Source: Anastatus disparis (lineage: Eukaryota > Arthropoda > Insecta > Hymenoptera > Eupelmidae). Taken from it: 64,000 bases of DNA. The stretch lies in assembly GCA_017163975.1 (NCBI GenBank), contig JAFFSR010000010.1, forward strand, positions 434,001 through 498,000. Reading direction: 5' to 3'. The translations under genes were made by a program, and so were the position numbers. Below are positions 1-10,430 of the stretch, piece by piece. A model generated the notes under the pieces. The model was not told where the DNA came from and did no database searches. It saw nothing but the letters and a program-made list of their open reading frames with translations. Position 1 is the stretch's first letter; every line of letters begins with the position of its first letter.

Positions 1-51
1 GAAGCTAATATCTATAAGTACAGGTGTAGTGTCCGTTTTACATCTCCTTAA
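1..51. repeat. Right end of a TTAA-flanked repeat (family E), cut by window edge
   Basis: The segment ends in TTAA at 48-51. Its last ~35 bases (AGTACAGGTGTAGTGTCCG followed by a TTTTACATCTCC tract) match the right terminus of the full-length element at 61044-62626 and the fragment ending at 21732. The rest of the element lies outside the window. Confidence 0.7.
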
Positions 52-74
52 TAAAATCTTGAAAAATTTTTAAC

Positions 75-266
75 TATCCCATATGAAAATAATTTTTGTG
101 AGAAATTATTAATAACTGTTAATAATTGTAATAAACTACCGCAATTGAGACATTAATAAAATTAATATTAATAATAAAATTATAGTTATTAACAGTTATT
201 CATATTTTATCACATTTTTACACAATTATTAATAGTTTTTCACAGAAATTATTTCCGTATGGGATA
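75..266. mobile_element. Small palindromic MITE, 192 bp
   Basis: The left end TATCCCATATGAAAATAATT is answered by an imperfect inverted copy ending in TATGGGATA at 266. The arms continue inwards for ~45 bases (TGTGAGAAATTATTAATA-type sequence). No coding capacity. Flanks are AT-rich, so the target duplication cannot be read beyond a possible TA. Confidence 0.6.
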
Positions 267-676
267 ATCTTACAAAAACTTTTTATAATAATCTTGTATT
301 TTTCATTAAAACATTATCATAGTATTACACGTATTAACTTCGCTGTAAAATTAATAGAACTTTAATGAAAGGCTTGTATAATACATGAAGATTACGATAC
401 ATTATAAATATTTTTTAACAAAAATATTATTGAAAAATATTTTGTGTTATGAAATAAACTATTATTATTAATTTTATTAATTTATTTCTATGTATTTCTT
501 TTATATTTTTTAAAATATAATGCAATCTATCTTCTGAATTTACACAAAAAGCAGTTTAAAAAAAAATTATACATATTTTCTAAAAGAAGAATAAGAAAAA
601 TTTTTAAGAAGGAAAAACAATAGGTATGTGATTAAATAAAAGCATATATATTTATTTTTCATATATTTTAAATATC
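267..676. other. AT-rich stretch without recognisable feature
   Basis: Homopolymer-rich AT sequence upstream of the Helitron OTU reading frame. It may contain the Helitron 5' end, but I could not identify a terminus. I see no gene or clear repeat. Confidence 0.4.
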
Positions 677-1362
677 ATGTCAAATAGTATAAAAATAGAA
701 ACTATTGGTGATGGAAATTGTTTATTTCGTTGTTTTTCTTTTTTTTTTTATATAATAATCAAAATTATCATAATGTAACAAGAAAAATTGTCGTAAATAA
801 TATTATTGATAATTGGAATCGCTATGAATCTTTTATTATAGGAAGAATATATAATGAAATTGAAATTAAAAACATGGATTGTTATAAACAATTAATGTCA
901 AAATGTGGAGAATATGGAACAGATACTGAAATATATAGTTTCTGTAAAATTTATAATGTATTTACAGTTTGTTTTAATAATTGTAATATTATTCATTATT
1001 TTGGTAACAATGAAAGTATATGGAAATTAAAACTATTATTTAGTAAAAATTATGATGATGGTCATTACGATATAATTGATTTATATAATACTAATTTTAA
1101 ATTAAAACAAAATAAAATAAAAAATGTAAACAATTATAAAAAACTTAAATTTTTATGTAACAAAGAAATTAGTCCATGTAAAAAAATAAAAATTACAAAT
1201 CATGAAAATAGTAATGTAACTATAGAAAATAATACTAATAAAAAAATTATAAACAATAAAAATATATTAAAAAGAAAAAATGAAGAAAAAAATCTTATAA
1301 GTAAGAAGATCAAAATAATTAAATCGACAGATAATATAGAAATAATAACTAAAAAAAAATGA
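677..1362 (+). pseudogene. OTU-like cysteine protease domain of the Helitron (frameshifted)
   Basis: An ATG at 677 opens a frame reading IETIGDGNCLFRCFS, the classic OTU catalytic Cys box (DGNC). A T-run near 730-740 shifts the frame; the next frame (from about 718) carries the rest of the domain to a YDDGHYDII segment at about residue 115, which supplies the expected catalytic His (HYD). OTU proteases cleave ubiquitin-type isopeptide bonds; in Helitrons the domain is known but its role is unclear. The lysine/asparagine-rich tail ends at 1362 beside an A-run where another frameshift joins the following segment. Start chosen because it is the first ATG before the Cys box. Confidence 0.75.
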
Positions 1363-3568
1363 TTATATATCTGATTTTGGTGAAATTGATTTTAAATGTT
1401 CCTACTGTTCTACAGTATTTTGGAAAGAAGAAAAAAAAATTTACTTGTTGTCGCAAAGGAAAAATTAAATTATCACCTTTGAGTTTATATAATAATAAAT
1501 TAAAAGAATTAATCTAATATAATAATGTTTTTAGATATTTAATTAGGTATTATAATAACCTATTTGGTTTTGCTACTTTTAGTACTAATATAATTTATGA
1601 AAAACAAAAATCAATTTATAATTTAAAACTTCAAGGTCAAGTACATCATTATGTTCCTAAAACTTTAATACCAAATGATAATCAAGAACCTTGTTGTGGT
1701 CAATTTTATATTTATGATGATAATACTGCGATTGAAAAAAAATTAAAAACTAATAAAAATTTAATAAAAGATCATTTGGATTTATTAACAAAAGTATTTA
1801 ATAGTAATCCTTATGCTAAATATTATAAACATTTACATCAATTAACAAACTTAGAGAATTTACCAAATTATAAATTATATTTTATAGAAAAAATGATGAA
1901 CACAAGCATCGTTATAATAAACCTCTGACATCTGAATGTGGGGCTATAATAGTATCACAATCTGCAATTTCAGAAGATTATAATTTATGCATTTATCCTA
2001 AAAATACAATAGAAAATGAACCAAAACATGTTTATTTAAGTAAATTATCTCAACATGTAGATCCGTTAGTTTTTCAAATTCTTTTTTTTATCTGGGGACT
2101 TAGGTTGGAGTATTGGTCATACTCAAAGTCCTAAATCTTTAGAAAATTTAACGATGTTACAACATTATTCATATAGATTGGCTTATAGGCCAGATTCTAT
2201 TAATTTTAATCCTTTACTATATTGTGAACGATTAACGCAACAATATTTTCTACATGTTGCAATTCAAATTGAAAATAATAGAATGAATTTTCTAAGAAAT
2301 AATCAAAGACAATTAAGAATTGAATGTTATCAAGGCTTATTAGACCATGTATTAAATAGCGCTTGTAATATATCAAATAATTTTGAGAAAAAAGAAAAAA
2401 TAGGTAATCTATTTATATTGCCATCAACTTATATAGGAAGTCCTAGATATATGCAACAACATTATCAAGAGGCAATGGCCATTTATAGAGAGGTTGGTAG
2501 ACCTGATATTTTTATTACTACGACTTGTAATCCAAGGTGGAAAGAATTAAAAAAAATTTTTTTTAAATTTCCAGCAGGTACTACTCCTAATGATATCCCT
2601 AATATAACAGTTAGATAATTTTATACTAAATTCAATAAATTACTTGATGATATCGTTAAAAAAAATATTTTTCGTAAAGTTATTGCTTATGTATACACAA
2701 TTGAATTTCAAAAAAGAGGTTCACCACATGCTCATATTCTTATAACGTTACACTCTGATGATAAATTAATAACTCAAGAAAAAATAAATATGTTTCAGCT
2801 GAAATTCCAAATAGTGATGACAAGGAATTACAAAAATTAGTAATAAAACACATGTTGCATGGACCACATAACAATAATTCACCATGTTACGATAAAAATA
2901 AAAATACTTGTACAAAAAAATATCCAAAAAATTTTGTTAATAATACTATTATTCAAAAAAATTGATTTCCGGAATATAAACGAATAAATAATTCACACGA
3001 AAATCATTATTATAAAATTAAAAATAATAAACAAATTATTCCTGTAGATAATTCAATGGTTGTACCTTACAATAGTTATTTACTCAGAAAATATAAGTGT
3101 CATATAAATTTTGAAATATGTGCCACTATACACAGTATAAAATATGTTTATAATTATATTCATAAAGGTGGAGATAAAGCTTTTTGTAAAATAAAAAAAA
3201 ATGATGATAAAGACGAAAAAGAGAGTTATGATGAAATTACACAATTTATAGATGGAAGATATATGAGTCCTATGGAAGCAGCTTGGAGATTATCTGAATT
3301 TCCGATAAGTGGAAGAAGTCATACAGTTGTTAGATTAGCTGTTCATACGGAAAATCAGGAAAAAATTATATTCGAAGAAAATAAAGAATCAAAAGCTTTA
3401 GACAAATGGAAAACAACATTAACTGCATGGTTTAATCTTAATATTAAAGATGAGTTTGCAAAACAAATAAAATACAGTAATATACCTAAATATTACGTAT
3501 TCAATAACAATAAATGTTGGATCAAACGTACTCGTGATAAAAAACATAAAGCTATTGGAAGATACTGA
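1358..3568 (+). pseudogene. Helitron N-terminal domain and HUH Rep endonuclease (multiply broken)
   Basis: Begins in a frame reading FKCSYCSTVFW (CxxC zinc-finger-like) and, after an A-run frameshift, CCRKGKIKL, as in Helitron N-terminal regions. Next come LKLQGQVHHYVPKTL and, from 2154, the typical QQYFLHVAIQIE / LPSTYIGSPRYM / PDIFITTTCNPRW motifs. The rolling-circle core follows: HAH at 2727-2735 within FQKRGSPHAHIL, the metal-binding HUH motif, then IKYVYNYIHKGGDKAF, the tyrosine-bearing motif. RYMSPMEAAWRL follows as usual. Breaks seen: frameshifts at homopolymers near 1350, 1435 and 2085, in-frame stops near 1514 and 2616, further breaks between 2800 and 3055. The protein would nick and religate DNA during rolling-circle transposition; this copy cannot make it. 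Confidence 0.85.
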
Positions 3569-5413
3569 AAGATTTCATTTAAAATTAATTTTAAATCGTG
3601 TTAAAGGCATAACTTCATTTACAGAATTGAGAACTTTCGAAAACATAACGTATAATACTTTTAAAGAAACAGCAGTTGCAATGGGGCTAATAGAAAGTTC
3701 TTCGCAAATATTTGATATATTTTCTGAAGCTAGTACCATTATGCTACCGAGTCAGTTGCGTCAATATTTTGCATGGTTACTTTTATCAGAAAATATTCAA
3801 GGTAATGAAATATGCAATAAATTTAAAGAATATTTTAGTGAAGATTTTGAAGATGACAAAGAAAATAAAGCATTAAATGAAATTAATAAAATTTTATTGA
3901 CAGAAGAAATGTCTTGTAAAAATTTTAGTTTACCAAAACCAATAGAAAAAATTATCCATGAAAATCAGGAAGAAAATTCAAAAATTATTGAATATAATAA
4001 ACATATGTTTAATGGAATGTATTTATTATTAAATCAAGATCAAAAATTTATTTTTGATGACATAATAAAATATTCCTCCAAATTATATTTTATTGATGGA
4101 CCAGGTGGTACTGGAAAAACATTTTTGTATAAAACATTAATTTATTATTTTTTATACAAATGTAAAAAAGTATTATCAATGGCATGGACTGGAATTGCAT
4201 TATTTTTATTACCTAAAGGAATGACAAGTCACAGAACTTTTAGATTACCTTTAGATTTAGATAATGTAGAAATCACATTCTTTAAATTAGAAAGTGACAA
4301 AAAAAATTACGAGATGCAGATATTATTATATGAGACATAGCTTCAATGATACCAAAAAAAGCTTTGGAAATTGTTAATAAAACTTTACAAGATTTATGTC
4401 GTAATGATTTACCATTTGGTGATAAATTAATAATTTTAGGAGGTGATTTTTGCCAAATACTTCCTATTATAAAAAATAGTTTTAAAGATATAATAGTACA
4501 AAATAGTTTAAAATATTCTTTATTATGGCCGTTATTTGAAATTGAAAAATTAAATAAAAATATCCGCTGCAATAATAAATTATTTAATTCTTTATTAGTA
4601 CAAATAGGTGAAGGTCAAATTGAATCATTTCAAATTCCTGATAAATGGAAAACTAATGATATTTGTTTAAAAATATATAAAAACATTAATAATAATGACA
4701 ACATAAATCGAGTAATATTAGCAGCTCATAACGATGACATAAATAATTTAAATAAAAGACTATTAAAATTACTTAACGGCGAATCGACAACTTATTATAG
4801 CATAGATTATGCTACTCATAAAGGAGTCGATCAAAGTGATGATAATATCGAATTGAATTATCCAATAGAAACTCTTAATAAAATAAAAGAAGGTTTACCA
4901 CCACACATATTGGAATTAAAAGTTAATGCTATAGTTATATTAATAAGAAATTTAAGTATTACCGAAGGTTTATGTAATGGAACAAGATTAAAAATTATAA
5001 AATTATATAAATATAATCTTGAAGCTGAAATCATTACTAGAGAAAAAATTGGAAATAAAGTTTTTATTCCAAGAATAACATTAAATACTGGTGAATCATC
5101 GTCTTTATCCTTTATACTTTATAGAAAACAATTTCCTGTAACATTAGCTTTGGCTTTGACTATTAACAAATCTCAAGGTCAAAGTTTTGATGAGATTGGA
5201 TTATTTATTAAAAGACCTTTATTTTCGCATGGACAGCTTTACGTTGCACTGTCGAGATGTAAAAATCTTAACAAAATATACATACAAAATGAATCTGAAA
5301 ATAAATATGAAATATTAAATACTGTTTGGAAAGAAATTATTGTAAAAATAAATACAGTTTATAAGAAAATAAACATCCTTTTTTTTTTTAAAAAAAAAAA
5401 GATTAATATATGA
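3534..5413 (+). pseudogene. Helitron Pif1-like SF1 helicase domain (broken at Walker B)
   Basis: The first frame (to 4340) starts with ERFHLKLILNRVKG and carries Walker A, GPGGTGKT, near 4098-4121. A second frame (4346-5413) carries GGDFCQILPI, then RVILAAHNDDINNLN, and the C-terminal motifs LTINKSQGQSFDEIG and FSHGQLYVALSRCKNL typical of Helitron/Pif1 helicases. Between them, at 4310-4340, an A-run frameshift is followed by III*DIASM where a DEAxM Walker B would be expected: the tryptophan position is a stop and the acidic residue is isoleucine. A second discontinuity at about 3560 separates it from the Rep domain. Role in an intact element: unwinding the donor strand. Confidence 0.85.
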
Positions 5414-5430
5414 AGGATATTGTTATCCTT
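5413..5430 (+). other. Small hairpin just after the Helitron coding region
   Basis: AAGGATA and TATCCTT form a perfect 7-bp stem with a 4-base loop right at the helicase stop codon. Helitrons carry a hairpin near their 3' end, so this may be it. No CTRR terminus is visible within the next ~15 bases, so the assignment is tentative. Confidence 0.35.
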
Positions 5431-5450
5431 TATATAATTAACCTTTTTCT

Positions 5451-5681
5451 ATGGAGATGTCGAGGGAGCCCAGCCCGGAACCGTTTAACACATTACATCA
5501 GGCTAGACTGTCAGACACCGCCATACCGAAAACTTTGACTACCGATGGATGGTCAGCCACTTTTGTGACCAACAATCAACCGATACTCAATGAGATCAGA
5601 TTTCTTAAGAGTCGCGATATGGGTAGCACATACAAAGAAAATAAACATAAAATGAATTATTATTTAATTAATATAAAATAA
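5451..5681 (+). CDS. Unknown 76-aa ORF with a GC-rich first part
   Basis: An open frame (MEMSREPSPEPFNTLHQARL at its start) whose first ~180 bases are close to half GC, in sharp contrast to the ~20% GC Helitron on one side and AT-rich DNA on the other. The GC contrast stops near 5630, and the last ~15 residues are AT-rich and lysine/asparagine-rich, so the true coding piece probably ends there. I recognise no domain. It could be an exon-like piece captured by the Helitron, a fragment of another transposon gene, or chance. It follows the helicase by ~40 bases on the same strand. Confidence 0.3.
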   Translation: MEMSREPSPEPFNTLHQARLSDTAIPKTLTTDGWSATFVTNNQPILNEIRFLKSRDMGSTYKENKHKMNYYLINIK

Positions 5682-5700
5682 ATTTATATATTAGATAAAC

Positions 5701-6141
5701 ATGGAAAACAATGAACAATTGAATGTTGATAATAACGCAAATTGACAAATTATGGAATGGGATCCAATTAATAATATGTATATTGAACCCGTATCTAACG
5801 AAGAATTAGAAGAATTGTCAAACTTAGATGCTGAAATTAATGAATATGAAGAAATAGAATATCTTCAAGAAGTAGAAGATGAAGAAAATTATTATCAATA
5901 TGTAAAAGAACAAAAATTATCTGAGTGGTCTGAATTGATACAAAAATTTGATATGAAATATTATATACATTATTATAAAGAATGGAAAGATGTTCCTGAA
6001 TGTTTTCAATTTCAGGTACAAGAAATTTTTCAATATCTAATAAATAATGTCGATTTCGACATAGAAGGTATTAAAAATGATGAAAATTATTATGAAAATT
6101 TATTAATAATAAGTAATATAATCTATGAATTATATTTTTAA
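5701..6141 (+). pseudogene. Small acidic hypothetical protein with early in-frame stop
   Basis: An ATG at 5701 (MENNEQLNVDNNAN) runs into a TGA at 5743, after which the same frame stays open for 129 codons from the ATG at 5752. The product is strongly acidic (many E/D, few basic residues) and rich in tyrosine, with NEELEELSNLDAEINEYEE-type sequence near its start. No domain recognised. Codon use is AT-rich like the Helitron it follows, so it may be an accessory ORF of that element or of a neighbour. Confidence 0.35.
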
Positions 6142-6289
6142 AATGATAATTATTTATATACACCTTTAAAATGTTTCAAAAAATAAAAATCAAAATATTT
6201 ACATGTAATAACAATAATAATTTTTCATATTTTGTTAATGACAATATATTTTATTTTTATGAATTCATAAATTTTTTTCAGCGATAGTT

Positions 6290-8140
6290 TAAAAGTAGTT
6301 TATAAAATTAATTTTAGCAAAAATAAAAAAAAAATACTAAAATTTTTAAAATAATATAAATCTGTATGCTTTTTTCAACGACAATAAAAATAAATTTGTA
6401 AACTATTTTTAAAAATAGTAAAAACAGATATACATATTTTTTGACGACACTGAACAATAAATTTGTACGCTTTTTTCAGCGACAATAAAATATAAATTTA
6501 TAAGTTTTATAATAAAAATGATTTTGTAAGCTTCTTTTAGCGACAACAAATAATAAATTTGTATGCTTTTATAATCTTATTTTAGCGACGATAAACAATA
6601 AATTTGTATGCTTTTTTTAGCGACAATAAAAATAAATTTGTAATCTTCTTTTAACGACAACTAATAAATTTGTATGCTTATATTAAATCTTTTTAGTGAC
6701 AACAAACAATAGATCTGTACGTTTCAACAACAAAAATAAATAAATTTATAATCTTTTTTAGCGACAGTAAACAATAAATTTTTACGCTTTTTTCAACAAC
6801 AATAAGATATAAATTTATAAGTTTGTTTTAGCGATTATGAAAAATAAATTTGTAAGCTTCTTTTAGCGACAACAAACAATAAATTTGTATGCTTATATGA
6901 GGTTTTTTTAGTAACAACAAACAATAGATCTGTACGCTTCAGTGACAATAATAAATGAATTTGTGATCTTTTTTAACGACAGTAAACAATAAATTTGTAC
7001 GCTTTTTTCAACGACAATGAGATATAAATTTATAAGTTTCTTTTAGTGATCATAAAAAATAAATTTGTGAGCTTTTTTTAACGACAATAAACAATAAATT
7101 TATATGTTTGTATAAAGTTTTTTTTAGCGACAACAAACAATCGCTTCAACGACAATAATAAATTTGTAAGCTTTTTTTAGCGACAACAAACAATAAATTT
7201 GTATGCTTTTATGAAATTTTTTTGGTGACAACAAACAATAAATCTGTACGCTTCAGCGACAATAATAAATGAATTTGTAATCTTTTTTAGCGACAGTAAA
7301 CAATAAATTCATACGCTTTTTTCAACAACAATGAGATATAAATTTGTAAGTTTCTTTTAGCGATTATGACAAATAAATTTGTTAGCTTTTTTTAGCGACA
7401 TTAAACAATAAATTTATATGCTTGTTTGAAATTTTTTTAGCGACAACAAACAATTGCTTCAGCGACAATAATAAATGAATTTGTAATCATTTTTAACGAC
7501 AGTAAACAATAAATTTGTACGCTTTTTTCAACGACAATGAGATATAAATTTATAAGTTTCTTTTAATTATTATAAAAAATAAATTTGTAAGCTTTTTTTA
7601 GCGACAATAAACAATAAGTTCATATACTTGTATAAAATTTATTTACCGACAACAAACAATCGCTTCAGCGACAATAATAAATTTGTAAGCTTTTTTAGCG
7701 ACAGTAAAGATGAATTTGTAAGCTTCTTTTAGCGACAATGAAGATGAATTTGTAAGCTTCTTTTAGCGACAACAAACAATAAATTTGTATGCTTATATTA
7801 AATTTTTTTGGTGACAATAAACAATAAATCTGTACGCTTCAGCAACAGTAATAAATGAATTTGTAATCTTTTTTAGCGACACTAAACAATAAATTTGTAC
7901 GCTTTTTTTAACGACAATGAGATATAAATTTATAAGTTTCTTTAAGTGATTATAAAAAATAAATTTGTAAGCTTTTTTTAGCGACAATAAATAATAAATT
8001 TATATGTTAGTATAAAGATTTTTTAGCGACAACAAACAGTCGCTTCAGCGACAATAGTAAATTTGTAAGCTTTTTTTAGCGACAATAAAGATGAATTTGT
8101 AAGCTTCTTTTAGCGACAACAAACAATGCTTTTTATAAGC
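6290..8140. repeat. Degenerate minisatellite, ~35-bp monomers with higher-order structure
   Basis: About fifty diverged copies of a unit reading roughly AATAAATTTGTAAGC, then a T-tract, then AGCGACAACAAAC. Some T-tracts are extended or replaced. Recurrent punctuation (AACAATCGCTTCAGCGAC type) at about 7135, 7447, 7650 and 8031 indicates higher-order blocks of variable length (about 312, 203 and 381 bases). No coding capacity. Confidence 0.85.
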
Positions 8141-8690
8141 TTTTAATGCAGCCATATATTTTTATGCTGGTCTCAAGCCCAAAAATCTTTTATTAAGACA
8201 AATATGTAAATATCTTATTTCTAATTTTAAAAAAAACATGTTTTATTTAAATACAATTGTTAATAAAGTACCTATGGATCATAAGCTAAATTCATTTTGT
8301 AATTCATAGTTTACTATTGTAATTAATAAATTTTTTCAATTATAAAAATAAAGATACAATATATAGAAATAAAAATATCAGAATAAAAATAAAAATATTA
8401 TATATTCATCTAAATTAAGAAAATGCAGAGAGGAAGCTTTGTATTATCAATTAATTATGTTTGCAATTATAATAATAGAATATTAATAATAATTTTTTTT
8501 TTCATTTTTGAAATTCAATATTAGAATACGAAAAAACTTTATAATATTAAATTGTTACAGTTACAATCATAATAATAAAATATTACTAATTATAATAATA
8601 TTAAATTACTTATAATTGTTATTATAATAATAGAATATTATCAATAATAAGAATATTTTTTTATTCCTAATTACTTAATCATAATATCAT
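8141..8690. other. AT-rich stretch, nothing recognised
   Basis: Runs of A/T and simple AATAATAAT-like sequence between two minisatellites. I see no ORF, TIR or tandem unit. Confidence 0.4.
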
Positions 8691-8692
8691 AG

Positions 8693-9122
8693 TGGGGAGG
8701 AGGGCATAATGAGGTGGGGCTATAAAAAGTGAGGAGAGAGGGGGGAGCGAATTGAGGGGGGCTGAGGGGGAGGCCTAAGTTACGTTAATTTTGGAATAGC
8801 CATTTATAAAAGAAATTACAACGTAATTTGAGGGGGGGCTATACCGACAGACATTTGAGGGGGCTGATAGGGGGCTACAAAAATTGAGGGGGGCGAGGGG
8901 GGGCCTAAGTTACGCTAATTTCGGAATAGCCATTTATAAGAGGAATTACAACGTAATTTGAGGGGGGCTACAAAAATTGAGAGGGGGGGGCGAGGGGGGC
9001 TGAGGGGGGGCCTAAGTTACGTTAATTTTGTAATAGATATTTATAAGGGAAATTACAACATCATTTGAGGGGGGGCTATGCTGACAGACATTTGAGGGGG
9101 GGCTGAGGGGGGGGGGTCGGTT
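8693..9122. repeat. G-rich tandem repeat with quadruplex-forming potential
   Basis: Three diverged units, marked by CCTAAGTTACG at 8774, 8904 and 9011 (spacings 130 and 107). Each holds several runs of 4-9 G on the plus strand (GAGGGGGGGCT-type) around a conserved AT-rich core that includes ATTTATAA and AATTACAACGTAATTTGAGG. The strand asymmetry of G is extreme compared with the rest of the window. Confidence 0.85.
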
Positions 9123-9260
9123 GAATCTTGTCTTACGACTATATATATATAGATATATATGGGTCAATCCACGTCAAACGGATAATGGCTCTGTCCGAAA
9201 TTGTAGATCACTAAAAAAGTCGTGCATGGGCTCAATAGTTTCATCTTACTATATATATAT

Positions 9261-10244
9261 GGGACATTTTACACCAACTGGATAAGCAAAAAAATAAAAT
9301 CGCTGAAACTCTGAGAATATATTCTGTCTGTTACTCAAAATGTGTAAAAAAATATTCAAGGATTTAGATTTGAAGAATCAAGAGCCATGGATCCTTGAAA
9401 TTTGGAAATTTTCAAAATTTTTGGAAAAGTACCAACTTGATCATTTTTTTTCTGAGAATCTTGATGTTTTAGAGAGAAATTCATGAGAATTCTTCTTGTT
9501 CTATATAAATAGGAGAGTTAGCATTATTTTTTATAGAGCTAAATATTGAAGTTTTCTATTGGTTCTTACATGCATTACATGGTAATTGAAATTACTCATT
9601 GTCTGCTACTTCCGAAATTGCTTTTCGAGGGCTTATTTCCTTCTATTTTTTTTAAACTTAAAAATAAATTTTTGACTGTGTAAGAAAGAGCCACCAATAA
9701 GGAGTTAAAACAGTTTAAAATATATATTTTCATGTCTAATTTATTTTCAATATAAAAATTAATCATACATGATAATATATATTTTAAACTGTTTTAACTC
9801 CTTATTGATGGCTCTGACTTACATGATCTAAAATTCATTTTAAAGTTCACGTGAAATAGAGGAAAATAAGCCCGCGAAAAGAAATTCCTTAAATGGGGAG
9901 CAATGAGTAATTTCAATTACCATGTAATACATATAAGAACCAATAGAAAACTTCAAAATTCAGGTCTGTAAAGAATCATGCTAACTCTGCTTTTCATTAA
10001 CAACAAGAAGTATTCTCATGAATTTCTCTCTAAATTATTAGGATTTTCAGGGAAAAAAAAGATCAAGTTGGGACTTTTCCAAAAATTTTGAAAAATTTCC
10101 AAATTTCAAGAATCCATGGCTCTTGATCCTCCCAATCTAAATCCTTGAAAATTTCATTACACATTTTGAGTAACAGGCAGTATATATTTCCAGCGTTTCA
10201 GAGATTTTTATTTTTCTGCTCTTCCAGTTGGTTGGAAATGTTCC
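9261..10244. mobile_element. Palindromic (foldback-type) element, ~984 bp
   Basis: The left arm starts at GGGACATTTTACACCAACTGG and pairs along its whole length with an inverted right arm ending CCAGTTGGTTGGAAATGTTCC; the centre is near 9750 and the arms are imperfect but continuous. Both ends abut TA-repeat DNA (ATATATAT), suggesting insertion at TA. No ORF. A similar-looking start (GGGTCAATCCACGTCAAACGG at about 9160) just outside may be a second, truncated relative. Confidence 0.8.
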
Positions 10245-10430
10245 TTATATATATATATATATTTAAATATTTATTCAATAAAAAAAGTTTGTTGTAAACA
10301 GAACTAAAATCAAAATTATTTTGAATTATTTTTAATAATTGTATTCTTCAATTTATTTACAGTTATTTATGGTTATTTGCAGTATCTACATTTAAATAAT
10401 GTATAAATGATAATAAACAACCCACACAGC

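Larger units (their letters stand above)
677..5430 (+). mobile_element. Decayed autonomous Helitron (Helitron2/Helentron-like, with OTU domain)
   Basis: Read in order, the frames give an OTU-type cysteine protease, a zinc-finger/Helitron N-terminal domain, a rolling-circle Rep with an HUH motif, and a Pif1-like helicase. This is the standard order of animal Helitrons; an OTU domain is known from the Helitron2/Helentron group. The reading frame is broken many times. A short hairpin at 5413-5430 may be part of the 3' end. I could not define the 5' end or a canonical CTRR 3' end, so the limits are those of the coding region plus the hairpin. Confidence 0.85.

Noticed and set aside
6290..9122. 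CRISPR-like array
   Set aside because: The repeats are directly adjacent and diverged, with no unique spacers, in a eukaryotic genome.
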